Positions 1-9,192 are shown, counted from the stretch's first letter. The stretch is DNA of 64,000 nucleotides from Candidatus Nitricoxidivorans perseverans (GCA_030246985.1 CP107246.1:1552282-1616281), one strand, 5' to 3'. Numbers and translations: made by a program. Notes: a model not told the origin generated them from the letters alone.

Positions 1-97
1 CGGCGCGCAGTGACAGATCAACGGCTTCCTGCAATTGCAGAAATGCCTGCGAGAAGTGATCGAGCCGCCGGATCCAGCGGATGTCCGGCGCATTCAT
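1..97 (-). CDS. HI0074-type nucleotidyltransferase substrate-binding protein, N-terminal part
   Basis: The first 32 codons read MNAPDIRWIRRLDHF and then a leucine-rich helix, and the rest lies off the left edge. The IRW..R...F..A...L pattern is typical of the helical HI0074 partner of MNT-type minimal nucleotidyltransferases. The ATG at 97 overlaps the yggS stop by 4 bases (ATGA) and has a GGGAG ribosome-binding site, so it is translationally coupled to yggS. Only the extreme N-terminus is visible, so the family call is an inference. The partner nucleotidyltransferase, if present, would lie beyond position 1. Confidence 0.55.
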   Translation of the reverse strand, partial: MNAPDIRWIRRLDHFSQAFLQLQEAVDLSLRA

Positions 98-777
98 TCT
101 CGCTCCCCGAAAATTGCCGTGCCCACGCGCACGATGGTCGCGCCTTCCATTATCGCCGCTTCGAGATCGTGGGACATGCCCATCGACAGCGTGTCGAGGC
201 CGAGACCGTCACCGTTGATCGCGTCGCGCAGTTCGCGCAACGCCGCGAAGCGCCGTCTCGCAGCGGCTGACTCTTCCGTCGGTTCGGGAATCGCCATCAG
301 CCCGCGCAGCCTCAGGTTCGGCAGACCGGCGACCGCCCGGCACAGGCCGGCGGCCTCCGAGGGCGCACAGCCGGCCTTGCTCGCCTCGCCCGAGAGGTTG
401 ACCTCGACGCATACGTTGAGCGGCGGGCGGTCCGCCGGCCGCTGCGCGGAAAGCCGCTCGGCGATCTTCAGGCGGTCCACGCCATGCACCCAGTCGAAGG
501 ATTCCGCCACTGGCCGCGTTTTGTTGCTTTGCAGGGGGCCGATGAAGTGCCATTCGAGATCGAGGTCGGAAAGTTCGCCGATCTTGGCCACGGCCTCCTG
601 CACGTAGCTCTCGCCGAAGGCGCGCTGGCCGCAGGCGGCCGCCTCGCGCAGCGAGTGCGCCGGCCAGGTCTTGCCGACGGCGAGCAGGAGGACCTCCGCA
701 GGATCGCGTCCGGACGCCGCGCAGGCCGCGGCGATGCGAACCCCGATAACTTGCAGGTTGGCGCAAATTGATGTCAT
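94..777 (-). CDS. yggS: YggS family pyridoxal phosphate homeostasis protein
   Basis: This 227-aa protein has the length and motifs of the YggS/PROSC family, single-domain TIM-barrel proteins that bind pyridoxal 5'-phosphate and buffer the vitamin B6 pool. The PLP lysine is K36 in AVGKTWP. The motif HFIGPLQSNK lies around residues 77-86, and the C-terminal phosphate-binding stretch contains SMGMSHDLEAAI and RVGTAIFG. It is divergent from pilT with a 43-base gap, a common proteobacterial arrangement. It acts in the cytoplasm and has no known catalytic reaction. Its stop overlaps the start of the next minus-strand gene. Confidence 0.93.
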   Translation of the reverse strand: MTSICANLQVIGVRIAAACAASGRDPAEVLLLAVGKTWPAHSLREAAACGQRAFGESYVQEAVAKIGELSDLDLEWHFIGPLQSNKTRPVAESFDWVHGVDRLKIAERLSAQRPADRPPLNVCVEVNLSGEASKAGCAPSEAAGLCRAVAGLPNLRLRGLMAIPEPTEESAAARRRFAALRELRDAINGDGLGLDTLSMGMSHDLEAAIMEGATIVRVGTAIFGERE

Positions 778-820
778 ATAGCGGCTTCAGTATACCCAAG
801 CCGTCCGGGGGAAGGCATTC

Positions 821-1864
821 ATGGACATCACGGAACTGCTGGCTTTCGTCGTCAAGAACAAGGCCTCCGACCTGCACCTCTCGTCCGGCCTGCCACCGAT
901 GATCCGCCAGCATGGCGACATCCGGCGCATCAACCTGCCGTCCCTGGAGCACAAGGACGTGCACGCCATGGTGTACGACATCATGAACGACGGCCAGCGC
1001 AAGCACTACGAGGAGAATCTGGAGTGCGACTTCTCCTTCGCCATCCCCAATCTGGCGCGCTTCCGGGTTAATGCCTTCGTCCAGCACCGCGGCGCCGGCG
1101 CCGTGTTCCGGACCATTCCGTCGAAGGTGCTGACGCTGGAGCAACTCAACTGCCCGAAGATCTTCAAGGAAATCGCCCACCAGCCGCGCGGCGTCGTGCT
1201 GGTGACCGGCCCGACCGGCTCCGGCAAGTCGACGACGCTGGCGGCCATGATCGACGACATCAACGAGAACGACATGGGCCACATCCTCACCGTCGAGGAT
1301 CCGATCGAATTCGTCCATGAATCCAAGAAGTGCCTGATCAACCAGCGCGAGGTCGGCCCGCACACGCTGTCCTTCGCCAACGCCCTGCGCTCCGCCCTGC
1401 GCGAGGACCCGGACATCATCCTGGTCGGCGAAATGCGCGACCTGGAAACGATCCGCCTGGCGCTCACCGCCGCCGAGACCGGCCACCTGGTGTTCGGCAC
1501 CCTGCACACCTCGTCGGCGGCCAAGACCATCGACCGGATCATCGACGTCTTTCCGGCGGCGGAAAAGGAAATGGTGCGGGCGATGCTTTCGGAATCCCTC
1601 AAGGCGGTGATTTCGCAGACCCTGCTGAAGACCAAGGACGGATCGGGCCGCGTCGCCGCGCACGAGATCATGATCGGCACGCCGGCCATCCGCAACCTGA
1701 TCCGCGAGGCCAAGGTCGCCCAGATGTACTCGGCCATCCAGACCGGCCAGAGCATCGGCATGCAGACGCTCGACCAGAATCTTCAGGATCTGGTCAAGCG
1801 CAACATCGTTTCGTCCGCCGAGGCGCGCAACAAGGCGGCGAACAAGGATGCCTTCCCGGGCTGA
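821..1864 (+). CDS. pilT: Type IV pilus retraction ATPase PilT
   Basis: The 347-aa protein is a hexameric secretion-superfamily ATPase that depolymerises type IV pili at the inner membrane and so drives twitching. Visible motifs are the Walker A GPTGSGKST (residues 130-138), the Asp box (LTVEDPIEF), Walker B (DIILVGEMRD) and the His box (GHLVFGTLHT). The C-terminal AIRNLIRE motif is a hallmark of PilT and is needed for retraction in studied homologues. Length is full for the family. pilU follows after 8 bases, so the two are probably one operon. No other pilus genes lie in the window. Confidence 0.97.
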   Translation: MDITELLAFVVKNKASDLHLSSGLPPMIRQHGDIRRINLPSLEHKDVHAMVYDIMNDGQRKHYEENLECDFSFAIPNLARFRVNAFVQHRGAGAVFRTIPSKVLTLEQLNCPKIFKEIAHQPRGVVLVTGPTGSGKSTTLAAMIDDINENDMGHILTVEDPIEFVHESKKCLINQREVGPHTLSFANALRSALREDPDIILVGEMRDLETIRLALTAAETGHLVFGTLHTSSAAKTIDRIIDVFPAAEKEMVRAMLSESLKAVISQTLLKTKDGSGRVAAHEIMIGTPAIRNLIREAKVAQMYSAIQTGQSIGMQTLDQNLQDLVKRNIVSSAEARNKAANKDAFPG

Positions 1865-1872
1865 GGACCATC

Positions 1873-3009
1873 ATGGAAAGAGACGAAGGCCTGAAGTTCA
1901 TGTACCAGCTTCTGACCATGATGGTCCAGAAGAAGGGGTCCGACCTGTTCATCACCGCCGGCTTTCCGCCGGCCATCAAGGTCGACGGGAAGGTGACGCC
2001 GGCCACCACCCAGGTGCTGAGCCCCCAGCACACCATGGAACTGGCCCGCGCCATCATGAACGACCGCCAGGCGGCCGACTTCGAGGCCACGAAGGAGTGC
2101 AACTTCGCCATCAATCCGGCCGGCATCGGCCGCTTCCGGGTCAATGCCTTTGTCCAGCAGGCCCGGGTGGGACTGGTGCTGCGCACCATCAACACCAAGA
2201 TACCGAACTTCGAGGAACTCAGCCTGCCGCCGGTGCTGAAGGACGTGGCCATGACCAAGCGAGGCCTGGTGCTGTTCGTCGGCGGCACCGGTTCAGGCAA
2301 ATCCACCTCGCTGGCGGCGATGATCGGCTACCGCAACGAGAACAGCTACGGCCACATCATCACCATCGAGGACCCCGTCGAATACGTGCACGAGCACAGG
2401 AACTGCATCATCACCCAGCGCGAGGTCGGCGTCGACACGGACAGCTGGGAGATGGCGCTGAAGAACACGCTACGGCAGGCGCCCGACGTGATCCTGATCG
2501 GCGAGATCCGCGACCGCGAGACCATGGAGCACGCCATCGCATTCGCCGAGACCGGCCACCTGTGCATGGGTACGCTGCACGCCAACTCGACCAACCAGGC
2601 CCTCGACCGCATCATCAACTTCTTCCCCGAGGAGCGCCGGCCCCAGCTCCTCATGGACCTGTCCCTGAACGTGCGCGGCCTCGTCTCCCAGCGCCTGATC
2701 CCGAAGAAGGACAGCAAGGGCCGCGTCGCCGCGATGGAAATCATGCTCAACTCCCCGCTGATCTCCGACCTCATCTTCAAGGGCGAGGTTCACGAGATCA
2801 AGGAGATCATGAAGAAGTCGCGCGAGCTGGGTATGCAGACCTTCGACCAGGCGCTCTTCGACCTGTACGAGGCCGACCAGATCAGCTACGAGGACGCCCT
2901 GCGCAACGCAGACTCCGTGAACGACCTGCGCCTGCAGATCAAGCTGCACGGCAAGGAATCGAAGGACCGCGACCTCACCGCCGGCATCCAGCACCTCGAT
3001 ATCGTCTAG
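1873..3009 (+). CDS. pilU: PilT-dependent type IV pilus ATPase PilU
   Basis: This is a second retraction ATPase of 378 aa, paralogous to PilT. It has Walker A GGTGSGKST, Asp box ITIEDPVEY, Walker B DVILIGEIRD and His box GHLCMGTLHA. The PilT AIRNLIRE motif is replaced by LISDLIFKGEVHEIKEIM, which separates PilU from PilT. In known systems PilU forms a complex with PilT and adds force, but does not replace it. The ATG at 1873 follows the pilT stop by 8 bases, indicating cotranscription. It converges directly on the minus-strand methyltransferase gene, with no intergenic space for a separate terminator. Confidence 0.96.
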   Translation: MERDEGLKFMYQLLTMMVQKKGSDLFITAGFPPAIKVDGKVTPATTQVLSPQHTMELARAIMNDRQAADFEATKECNFAINPAGIGRFRVNAFVQQARVGLVLRTINTKIPNFEELSLPPVLKDVAMTKRGLVLFVGGTGSGKSTSLAAMIGYRNENSYGHIITIEDPVEYVHEHRNCIITQREVGVDTDSWEMALKNTLRQAPDVILIGEIRDRETMEHAIAFAETGHLCMGTLHANSTNQALDRIINFFPEERRPQLLMDLSLNVRGLVSQRLIPKKDSKGRVAAMEIMLNSPLISDLIFKGEVHEIKEIMKKSRELGMQTFDQALFDLYEADQISYEDALRNADSVNDLRLQIKLHGKESKDRDLTAGIQHLDIV

Positions 3010-4158
3010 TTAGCGGTTGTTGCCAGCCACCATGCGGAATCCGTAGAGGCGGCACTCCAGCGGGCCGTTGAACAGCGGGATTTTCCGGTTCACCTTCAAA
3101 CCGACGAGCTTGGGCAGGCGCTGGTCGGCCGAGAGGAACCAGCAGTCCCAGCCGGCGAAATGCTTCTTCAGGGCGTCGCCCAGGCACGGATAGAAGGCGG
3201 CCAGTTCGTCCGCCTCGGAGAGCCGCTCGCCGTAGGGCGGATTGGCTACCAGGATGCCTTCGGGCGCGGGCGCCGTTCGCGTGAGCAAATCGGCCCGGTC
3301 GATCCGGATGAGGTCGTCCACCCCGGCGTGCGCGAGATTCTGGCAAGTCCGCGCCACGGCGTCCGAATCCATGTCGGAACCCCAGATCGGCAACGTCCGG
3401 GCATCCACCCTTCGCTCGGCCGCTTCGCGCCTGAGCCGTTGCCAGAGCGCCGCGTCAAACCCCGCCAGCCGTTCGAAACCGAAGCCGCCCGCGTCCCGCG
3501 AGAGGCCCGGCGCATCGGAGAGGCTCATTTGCGCAGCCTCCAGCAGGAAGGTGCCGGAACCGCACATCGGGTCGAGCAGCGGGATGCCCGGCTTCCAGCC
3601 GGCCAGCCGCAGGATGCCGGCCGCGAGGTTTTCCTTGAGCGGCGCGCCGACCCGGGCGACCTTGTGGCCGCGGATGTAAAGCGGCTCGCCGGAGGTGTCG
3701 AGATAGAGCGTCGCCGTCTTGTCGGTGACGAAGAGGTGGATGCGGACATCGGGGTTTTTCGTGTCCACGTTCGGGCGACGGCCGGTATCGGCACGGAAGC
3801 GGTCGCAGACGGCGTCCTTGACGCGCAGCGTGACGAATTCAAGGCTCTTGAGCGGCGATCGGGTTGCCGTGACGTAGATACGGATTGTCCGCTCCACCGG
3901 GAAATACCGGGACCAGTCGATGTCCAGCGCGAGCTTGTAGAGATCGTCCTCGCTGCCATAGTCAGCCGCCGCGAGACGGCGCAGCACGCGCGTGGCGATG
4001 CGAGATTCGAGATTGACCCGGTAGCAGGTCTCCCGGCTGCCGGAAAACGCCGCGCCGCCCGGCACGATGCGGATGTCGGCGGCGCCGGCGGCGGCCAGGT
4101 CTTCCGCCAGCAGCGGCTCCAGCCCGCGCGGGCAGGGGGAGAAAAATCGTTCGGTCAA
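3010..4158 (-). CDS. THUMP-domain class I SAM-dependent RNA methyltransferase (RlmL N-half type)
   Basis: The 382-aa protein resembles the N-terminal half of 23S rRNA guanine-N2 methyltransferase RlmL and the YpsC family. It has an N-terminal ferredoxin-like/THUMP region (about residues 1-155), a SAM-binding motif in LDPMCGSGTFLLEAA, and the catalytic NPPYGERL motif typical of N2-guanine RNA methyltransferases. The C-terminal RlmK half of the gammaproteobacterial fusion is absent, which is normal in Betaproteobacteria. The exact target guanine is inferred, not shown. The start codon overlaps the stop of the upstream CopD-like gene by 4 bases, so the two are coupled. Confidence 0.85.
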   Translation of the reverse strand: MTERFFSPCPRGLEPLLAEDLAAAGAADIRIVPGGAAFSGSRETCYRVNLESRIATRVLRRLAAADYGSEDDLYKLALDIDWSRYFPVERTIRIYVTATRSPLKSLEFVTLRVKDAVCDRFRADTGRRPNVDTKNPDVRIHLFVTDKTATLYLDTSGEPLYIRGHKVARVGAPLKENLAAGILRLAGWKPGIPLLDPMCGSGTFLLEAAQMSLSDAPGLSRDAGGFGFERLAGFDAALWQRLRREAAERRVDARTLPIWGSDMDSDAVARTCQNLAHAGVDDLIRIDRADLLTRTAPAPEGILVANPPYGERLSEADELAAFYPCLGDALKKHFAGWDCWFLSADQRLPKLVGLKVNRKIPLFNGPLECRLYGFRMVAGNNR

Positions 4159-4571
4159 AACGGCTTCACCACGGCGAGGATCGCGATGGCCAGCAGCAAC
4201 AGGACCGGCAGCTCGTTGAACACGCGATACCAGACATGCGATCGCGCATTGCGGCCGGCGTCAAAATCGCGGAGCAGCCTTCCGCAGAAGAAGTGGTAGC
4301 CGAGCAGCAGCGCAACCAGCACCGTCTTGGCGTAGAGCCAACCTCCGGAGAAGTCGAAGCCGAACCATAGCCAGACGCCGAAAGCGATGGCCAGCAGCCC
4401 GATGGGGGTGACAAACCCGTAGAGCTTGCGCGCCATCAGCAGCAATCGCTCGCGCTCGGGCGCGCTGTCGGCGGGAACCATCGCCAGGTTCACGAAAATA
4501 CGCGGCAGGTAGAACAGGCCGGCAAACCAGCTGACGAAGAAGAAGATATGGAATGTTTTCACCCACAACAT
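4155..4571 (-). CDS. CopD/HemJ-like small membrane protein
   Basis: The protein is 138 aa and almost entirely hydrophobic, with four predicted membrane helices. The N-terminus (MLWVKTFHIFFFVSWFAGLFYLPR) carries the paired K/H and R positions of the UPF0093/HemJ group, whose members include the oxygen-independent protoporphyrinogen oxidase HemJ. Betaproteobacterial copies are usually annotated as CopD family. Whether it oxidises protoporphyrinogen or has another haem- or metal-related role cannot be decided here. It overlaps the SDR gene upstream by 13 bases and the methyltransferase gene downstream by 4, so all three form a tight minus-strand operon. Confidence 0.7.
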   Translation of the reverse strand: MLWVKTFHIFFFVSWFAGLFYLPRIFVNLAMVPADSAPERERLLLMARKLYGFVTPIGLLAIAFGVWLWFGFDFSGGWLYAKTVLVALLLGYHFFCGRLLRDFDAGRNARSHVWYRVFNELPVLLLLAIAILAVVKPF

Positions 4572-5437
4572 GACCGGGCCCCCAGTGCATCGGCAATGCC
4601 TCCGTCCACCGTGGGGTGGCGCAGGCGCAGTTTCAATTCGCGCTTCATCCGCCCATTATCCAGCCGGCGCGATTCGCCCATGAACGAAACCTGCGCGGGC
4701 GTCAGGCGCCGCACCGCTTCGTCGCGGCCGACTCTTGGCGGCCGCGGCAGTCCGAAGGCGTCGGCGAGTTTGTCGAACCAGTCGCCCATGGCCAGGGCGC
4801 TGTCGTCGCTGACGTTGTAGGCGCGGTTGGCGCGGCCGCGCCGCAGGGCCGCCAGGCAGGCCCGCGCGAGATCGGCGGCGTGGATGTGGTTGGTGAAAAC
4901 GTCTTCCTCCGCGCGCAGCACCGGCAGGCCCTTCCGCAGGCGTTCGAGGGGCAGCCGGTCTGCGGCATAGATGCCGGGCGCCCGCAGGATGGAAACGCGA
5001 CAGCGGGAATCGGCGCCGAAACGGCGCAGCAGATGCTCCGCCGCCGCGCGCCGCCGCGCGCGCGGCGTGGCCGGCCGCGGAGCGCGGGTTTCGGCGACCC
5101 GCTCGCCTTTGCTATCGCCATAGACGCCACTGGTGCTGATATAGACAAGGCGGCGTGGTAGACTGCCCCGGCGTAGTACGGCGAGCAGCCGGCGCGTGCG
5201 CGGGTCGCCACCCGCGGCATCTGCGGGCGGCGCGGCGTGGAGCACGGCGTGGGCCAGTCCGGCCAGCCTGCGAAGCGTCGCCGGGCAATCGAGGTCGCCG
5301 GGAATCTGCGTCACGCCCAGCGCGGCGAGGCCGGCGTCCCGTTCGCGCACCAGGGCATAGACGCGCCACCGGCGCATGAGGACGGGGAGGGCGCGGCGCA
5401 CGACGTCGCCGCAGCCGATAATCAACAATCTTTGCAC
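4559..5437 (-). CDS. SDR/NAD-dependent epimerase family protein (YeeZ-like)
   Basis: The 292-aa protein has an N-terminal Rossmann fold with a GCGDVVRRAL dinucleotide loop (about residues 8-17) and the extended-SDR active-site stretch ISTSGVYGD, where the Tyr-x3-Lys pair of classical SDRs is altered (YGDSK). A later IYAADRLPLERL and a NHIHAADLARA segment are typical of NAD-dependent epimerase-like proteins related to YeeZ. Substrate is unknown. It begins the minus-strand operon with the CopD-like and RNA methyltransferase genes. The divergent HDOD gene starts 37 bases away. Confidence 0.75.
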   Translation of the reverse strand: MQRLLIIGCGDVVRRALPVLMRRWRVYALVRERDAGLAALGVTQIPGDLDCPATLRRLAGLAHAVLHAAPPADAAGGDPRTRRLLAVLRRGSLPRRLVYISTSGVYGDSKGERVAETRAPRPATPRARRRAAAEHLLRRFGADSRCRVSILRAPGIYAADRLPLERLRKGLPVLRAEEDVFTNHIHAADLARACLAALRRGRANRAYNVSDDSALAMGDWFDKLADAFGLPRPPRVGRDEAVRRLTPAQVSFMGESRRLDNGRMKRELKLRLRHPTVDGGIADALGARSCCG

Positions 5438-5474
5438 CGGACGATTATCTCATGGCCGACAGGATACCCTCCCG

Positions 5475-6614
5475 ATGAGCACCGGCGCCTTCATCCGTCG
5501 CGAGCCGGTCGTCAATCGCCACAAGGCGATCACCGCCTCGCGCCTGATCGTTCATGCCGCCCTGTCGACCGAGGCGGCATCGGCCCTGGGGCAGGTCGCC
5601 GACGTCTGGCCGACCGCCAACAGCATCTTCGTCGGCCTGGCCGGCGGCCTGCTCGACGACTGGCTGCTGACCTGGCAGCCGCCTGAAAACGTGATGGTCG
5701 AGCTTCCCGCGGCCGCGATCGAGGTTCCGTCCACGCAGATGCTGATCGGCAGGCTCCACGCCGCCGGCATCCCCATGTGCCTCGATGGCTGGATCCCCGG
5801 CATGACGTTGCCGGCCGGTCTGCAATTCCGCTTCGTCCTCGCCGACGCCAGGGCCCATCCCGTGGTGAAGAATGCGCCGGGGCTGCCGCTGGCCAAGGGC
5901 CTGTCCAACCACGAGGAGTTCGATCGCGCCGTGGACGGCGGCTACGCGGGCGCCGCCGGCTGGTTCTTCCTGAACGGTATGCCGGTGGCCGACAAGCTGA
6001 GCCCGGCCCATGCCCAGATCGTGCGCGTGCTCAACCTGGTGCGCCACAACGCCGAAATCAGGGATGTCGAGGCCGCCCTCAAGCAGGATGTGGCGCTGTC
6101 CTACAAGCTCCTGCGTTACATCAATTCCGCGGGTTTCGGGCTTTCCTGCGAAATCCAGTCGTTCCGGCACGCCGTCACCATCCTCGGCTACGACAAGCTG
6201 AACAAGTGGCTGTCCCTGCTCCTGGTCACGGCCAGCAGGGATCCGGCCGCGCCGGCGCTGATGCAGACGGCCATCGCCCGCGGCCGCTTCATGGAGCTGG
6301 CCGGCCAGCGCTATTTCGACAGAGCCCAGGTCGACAATCTATTCATCACCGGCGCCTTTTCCCTGCTCAACGTCCTGCTGGGCACACGGCTGGAAGTGGT
6401 GCTCGACCAGATGCACCTGCCCGAGGCCATCGCCGACGCCCTACTGCGACGGGAAGGCATCTATGCGCCCTTCCTCGATCTGGCCCTGGCCTGCGAGAAC
6501 GGGGACATGTCGGCGTTCGCCGCCAAGACCGAGGCGCTGCAATTGACGGCGGCGCAGGTCAATCACGCCCAGGTCGAGGCGCTCGCCTTCGCCGACTCGT
6601 TGCAGTTCAGCTGA
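5475..6614 (+). CDS. HDOD-domain signalling protein with degenerate EAL-like N-terminus (YuxH type)
   Basis: The preferred start at 5475 gives 379 aa; the frame is open further upstream, but that part overlaps the divergent gene. The first half (about 1-170) resembles a divergent EAL domain as in YuxH proteins but lacks an EAL or other catalytic metal motif, so c-di-GMP hydrolysis is unlikely. The second half (about 180-375) is an HDOD domain, visible in VEAALKQDVALSYKLLRYINS and FRHAVTILGYDKLNKWL. HDOD proteins are non-catalytic relatives of HD hydrolases used in signalling. It is flanked by unrelated operons on the opposite strand. Its partner is unknown. Confidence 0.8.
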   Translation: MSTGAFIRREPVVNRHKAITASRLIVHAALSTEAASALGQVADVWPTANSIFVGLAGGLLDDWLLTWQPPENVMVELPAAAIEVPSTQMLIGRLHAAGIPMCLDGWIPGMTLPAGLQFRFVLADARAHPVVKNAPGLPLAKGLSNHEEFDRAVDGGYAGAAGWFFLNGMPVADKLSPAHAQIVRVLNLVRHNAEIRDVEAALKQDVALSYKLLRYINSAGFGLSCEIQSFRHAVTILGYDKLNKWLSLLLVTASRDPAAPALMQTAIARGRFMELAGQRYFDRAQVDNLFITGAFSLLNVLLGTRLEVVLDQMHLPEAIADALLRREGIYAPFLDLALACENGDMSAFAAKTEALQLTAAQVNHAQVEALAFADSLQFS

Positions 6615-6618
6615 GCGG

Positions 6619-8106
6619 TCAGAGCAGGACGATGTCGAACTGCTCCTGCGAATAGCCGGTTTCGGCCTGGAGGGAAACGGGCTTGCCGATGAAGTCCGAG
6701 AGCATGGCGAGCGAGCCCGATTCCTCGTCGAGGAACAGGTCGGTGACCGCGGGCGCCGCCAGGATGCGGAATTCGCGGGCGTTGAACTGGCGCGCCTCCC
6801 GCAGCAGCTCGCGCAGGATTTCATAGGCCACGGTCTGCGCGGTCTTGACCTCGCCGCGCCCGGAACAGGTGGGGCAGACCTCGCAGAGCACATGGGCCAG
6901 GGATTCCCGCGTGCGTTTTCGGGTCATCTCGACCAGGCCCAGGGCGGTGAAGCCATTGACGGTGATGCGGGTATGGTCGCGGGCCAGGGCCTTGTTGAAT
7001 TCGGCCAGCACGGCGGCGCGATGCTCGACGGTCTCCATGTCGATGAAGTCGACGATGATGATGCCGCCCAGGTTGCGCAGGCGCAGCTGGCGGGCGATGG
7101 TCTGGGCCGCCTCGAGGTTGGTCTTGAAGATGGTGTCGTCGAAGTTGCGCGACCCGACGAAACCGCCGGTGTTCACGTCGATGGTGGTCATCGCCTCGGT
7201 CTGGTCGATGATCAGGTAGCCGCCGGACTTGAGGTCGACGCGGCGCGCCAGCGCCTTCTGTATCTCTTCCTCGACGCCGTGCAGGTCGAACAGCGGCCGC
7301 TCGCCGGTGTAGTGGGCCAGCAGGCCGGCCACCTGCGGCATGTATTCGTGGGTGAAGGCGGATAGCTTCTGGAAGTTCTCGCGCGAGTCGACGACGACGC
7401 GGGTGGTCTCCCTCGTCACCAGGTCGCGCAGCACGCGCTGGGCGAGCGTCAGATCGTGATGCAGCATCGTCGGCGCGGCGGCCCCCTGGGTGCGATGCTG
7501 GATCTCGGCCCACAGGCGCCGCAGGTAGGCGATGTCGGCGGCCAGCTCCTCGTCCCCGGCCGTTTCCGCCATGGTGCGGGCGATGTAGCCGCCCCCGTCG
7601 CCGGCGTCGGCCGGCAGCAGGCGCTGGATGCGGCCGCGCAGGGCCTCGCGGGCGGACTCGTCCTCGATGCGCTGGGAGATGCCGATGTGCTTTTCCCGGG
7701 GCAGATAGACCAGCAGCCGGCCGGCAATGGAGACCTGGGTGGACAGGCGGGCCCCCTTGGTGCCGATCGGGTCCTTGAGCACCTGCACCATCAACTGCTG
7801 GCCCTCGGAAAGGATGCGCTCGATCGGCCCGTTTGATCGCAGCCCCCCCGCGCCTCCCTCCTGGCCAGGGCCCGACCGCTCGCTCCAGATGTCATTGACA
7901 TGTAAAAAGGCGGTGCGTTCAAGGCCGATCTCGATGAAGGCGGATTGCATGCCCGGGAGCACGCGCACCACCTTGCCCAGATAGACGTTGCCGACGATGC
8001 CGCGGCTGTTGGTGCGCTCGATGTGCAGTTCCTGCACAACACCCTGCTGCAGGAGCGCGACGCGCGTCTCCTGGGGCGTGAAGTTGATCAGAAACTCTTC
8101 GGTCAT
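6619..8106 (-). CDS. rng: Ribonuclease G
   Basis: The 495-aa protein begins MTEEFLINFTPQETRVALL; the open frame extends upstream, but the ATG at 8106 fits the family N-terminus and overlaps the preceding gene by 4 bases. An S1 RNA-binding domain (about 35-125) with NVYLGKVVRVLPGMQSAFIEIG is followed by the RNase E/G catalytic domain. Catalytic aspartates lie in TIDVNTGGF and IIIVDFIDMET. The Zn-link CEVCPTCSGRG sits near residues 400-412. The long RNase E C-terminal scaffold is absent, which supports RNase G. It matures 16S rRNA 5' ends and degrades mRNA in the cytoplasm. Confidence 0.95.
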   Translation of the reverse strand: MTEEFLINFTPQETRVALLQQGVVQELHIERTNSRGIVGNVYLGKVVRVLPGMQSAFIEIGLERTAFLHVNDIWSERSGPGQEGGAGGLRSNGPIERILSEGQQLMVQVLKDPIGTKGARLSTQVSIAGRLLVYLPREKHIGISQRIEDESAREALRGRIQRLLPADAGDGGGYIARTMAETAGDEELAADIAYLRRLWAEIQHRTQGAAAPTMLHHDLTLAQRVLRDLVTRETTRVVVDSRENFQKLSAFTHEYMPQVAGLLAHYTGERPLFDLHGVEEEIQKALARRVDLKSGGYLIIDQTEAMTTIDVNTGGFVGSRNFDDTIFKTNLEAAQTIARQLRLRNLGGIIIVDFIDMETVEHRAAVLAEFNKALARDHTRITVNGFTALGLVEMTRKRTRESLAHVLCEVCPTCSGRGEVKTAQTVAYEILRELLREARQFNAREFRILAAPAVTDLFLDEESGSLAMLSDFIGKPVSLQAETGYSQEQFDIVLL

Positions 8107-8567
8107 TTGCCCTCTGAGATCTGGACGTAGAGCTTGGCCAGCAGCATCTTGATCCGCTCCGAGGCGCGCACGTAGTCGCCGCGCTGGAGCATGCCCAGAG
8201 CCTCTTCCTTGCGGCCCTTCTGGGCGGCGTCCAGCACCCGGCCGGCGCATTGGTGGAACTGGGCATGCCGGACCTTCATTTCGCCGAAGGTTTCAAAGGC
8301 GCCGAACTGGTCGCCGCCAGCGCCGTATATCCATATGCCCAGCGGACACTTGTCGTCGCACGAAACGACCTCGACCGAGAGCGCCTCCTGGCTCGTCCCC
8401 TGGATGTAGCCCTCCAGGCGGCTTTTCCAATTCATGTGGGCGTCGATGGCCGTCATGAAATTGAGTCCGGCCAACTCGGCACCCTTGCTGTCGCTGATGA
8501 TCGGCAGCGCGGTATCGACGGCGGGGCCCATTCCCGCGAGCCTCTTGAACCAGTCCAACATTCCCAT
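8103..8567 (-). CDS. Soluble CZB (chemoreceptor zinc-binding) domain protein
   Basis: The 154-aa protein starts at the ATG at 8567, behind a clear AGGAG site. It consists of a CZB domain with the expected zinc ligands: His in AHMNWKSRLEGYI, Cys in CDDKCPLGIWIYG and two His in RHAQFHQCAGRV. CZB domains bind zinc and usually sit at the C-terminus of methyl-accepting receptors or in diguanylate cyclases such as DgcZ. Here it stands alone, with no membrane segment or output domain, so it may act as a small zinc sensor or in trans. It is translationally coupled to rng (ATGA) and lies between rng and maf. Confidence 0.8.
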   Translation of the reverse strand: MGMLDWFKRLAGMGPAVDTALPIISDSKGAELAGLNFMTAIDAHMNWKSRLEGYIQGTSQEALSVEVVSCDDKCPLGIWIYGAGGDQFGAFETFGEMKVRHAQFHQCAGRVLDAAQKGRKEEALGMLQRGDYVRASERIKMLLAKLYVQISEGK

Positions 8568-8583
8568 GATGCCTTCTCCTGTC

Positions 8584-9192
8584 CTATATCGGATACCCGA
8601 AACGCCTGAGCAGCAGCGCCGTTTCGCACAACGGCAGGCCGACGATCCCGGAATGGGAGCCGCGAATCTCCTCCACGAACATGGCGGCCCGTCCCTGGAT
8701 GCCGTAGGCGCCCGCCTTGTCCATGGGCTCGCCGCCGACAATGTAGCCGCGAATCTCCCCTTCGTCGAGTGCACGGAATCTCACCTCGCTGGCCGACAGC
8801 AGGCACTCAGTCCACTCGCCGTGGGCGACGGCGACCGCCGTTAGAACCCGGTGGCTGCGGCCGGACAACCGCGTCAGGATGGAAAAGGCGTCCGCCTCGT
8901 CCACCGGCTTGCCGATGATATCGCCATCCACGTCGAGCGTGGTGTCGGCCGCCAGCACCGGCCGCGGCATCAGCCGGCGCGATCCGACCATGCGGAGGGC
9001 ATGGCTCGCCTTGGCCAGAGCGACGCGCCGGACATAGTCCTCCGGCGTTTCGCCCGGCAGCGGCTCCTCGCCGGTTTCCGGATCCTGGCGCGGCGACGCA
9101 CGGAACGGCATCGGGTCGAAGCGGACGCCGACCTGGTGCAGCAGCTCGCGGCGGCGTGGGCTGCGTGAGGCGAGGTAGATGCGGTCAATCAC
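8584..9192 (-). CDS. maf: Maf-like nucleotide pyrophosphatase (YhdE/YceF family)
   Basis: The family N-terminus [14 protein letters not shown] is preceded by GTGATTGACCGC, so the start is set at the GTG at 9192, giving 202 aa; no ATG is suitably placed. The conserved [11 protein letters not shown] and [11 protein letters not shown] motifs and the [11 protein letters not shown] stretch mark a Maf house-cleaning enzyme. It hydrolyses dTTP/UTP or modified nucleotides to monophosphates; the subgroup (YhdE versus YceF) is not certain. The start overlaps the end of rlmH by 8 bases in the conserved rsfS-rlmH-maf-rng order. Confidence 0.92.
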   Translation of the reverse strand: MIDRIYLASRSPRRRELLHQVGVRFDPMPFRASPRQDPETGEEPLPGETPEDYVRRVALAKASHALRMVGSRRLMPRPVLAADTTLDVDGDIIGKPVDEADAFSILTRLSGRSHRVLTAVAVAHGEWTECLLSASEVRFRALDEGEIRGYIVGGEPMDKAGAYGIQGRAAMFVEEIRGSHSGIVGLPLCETALLLRRFGYPI

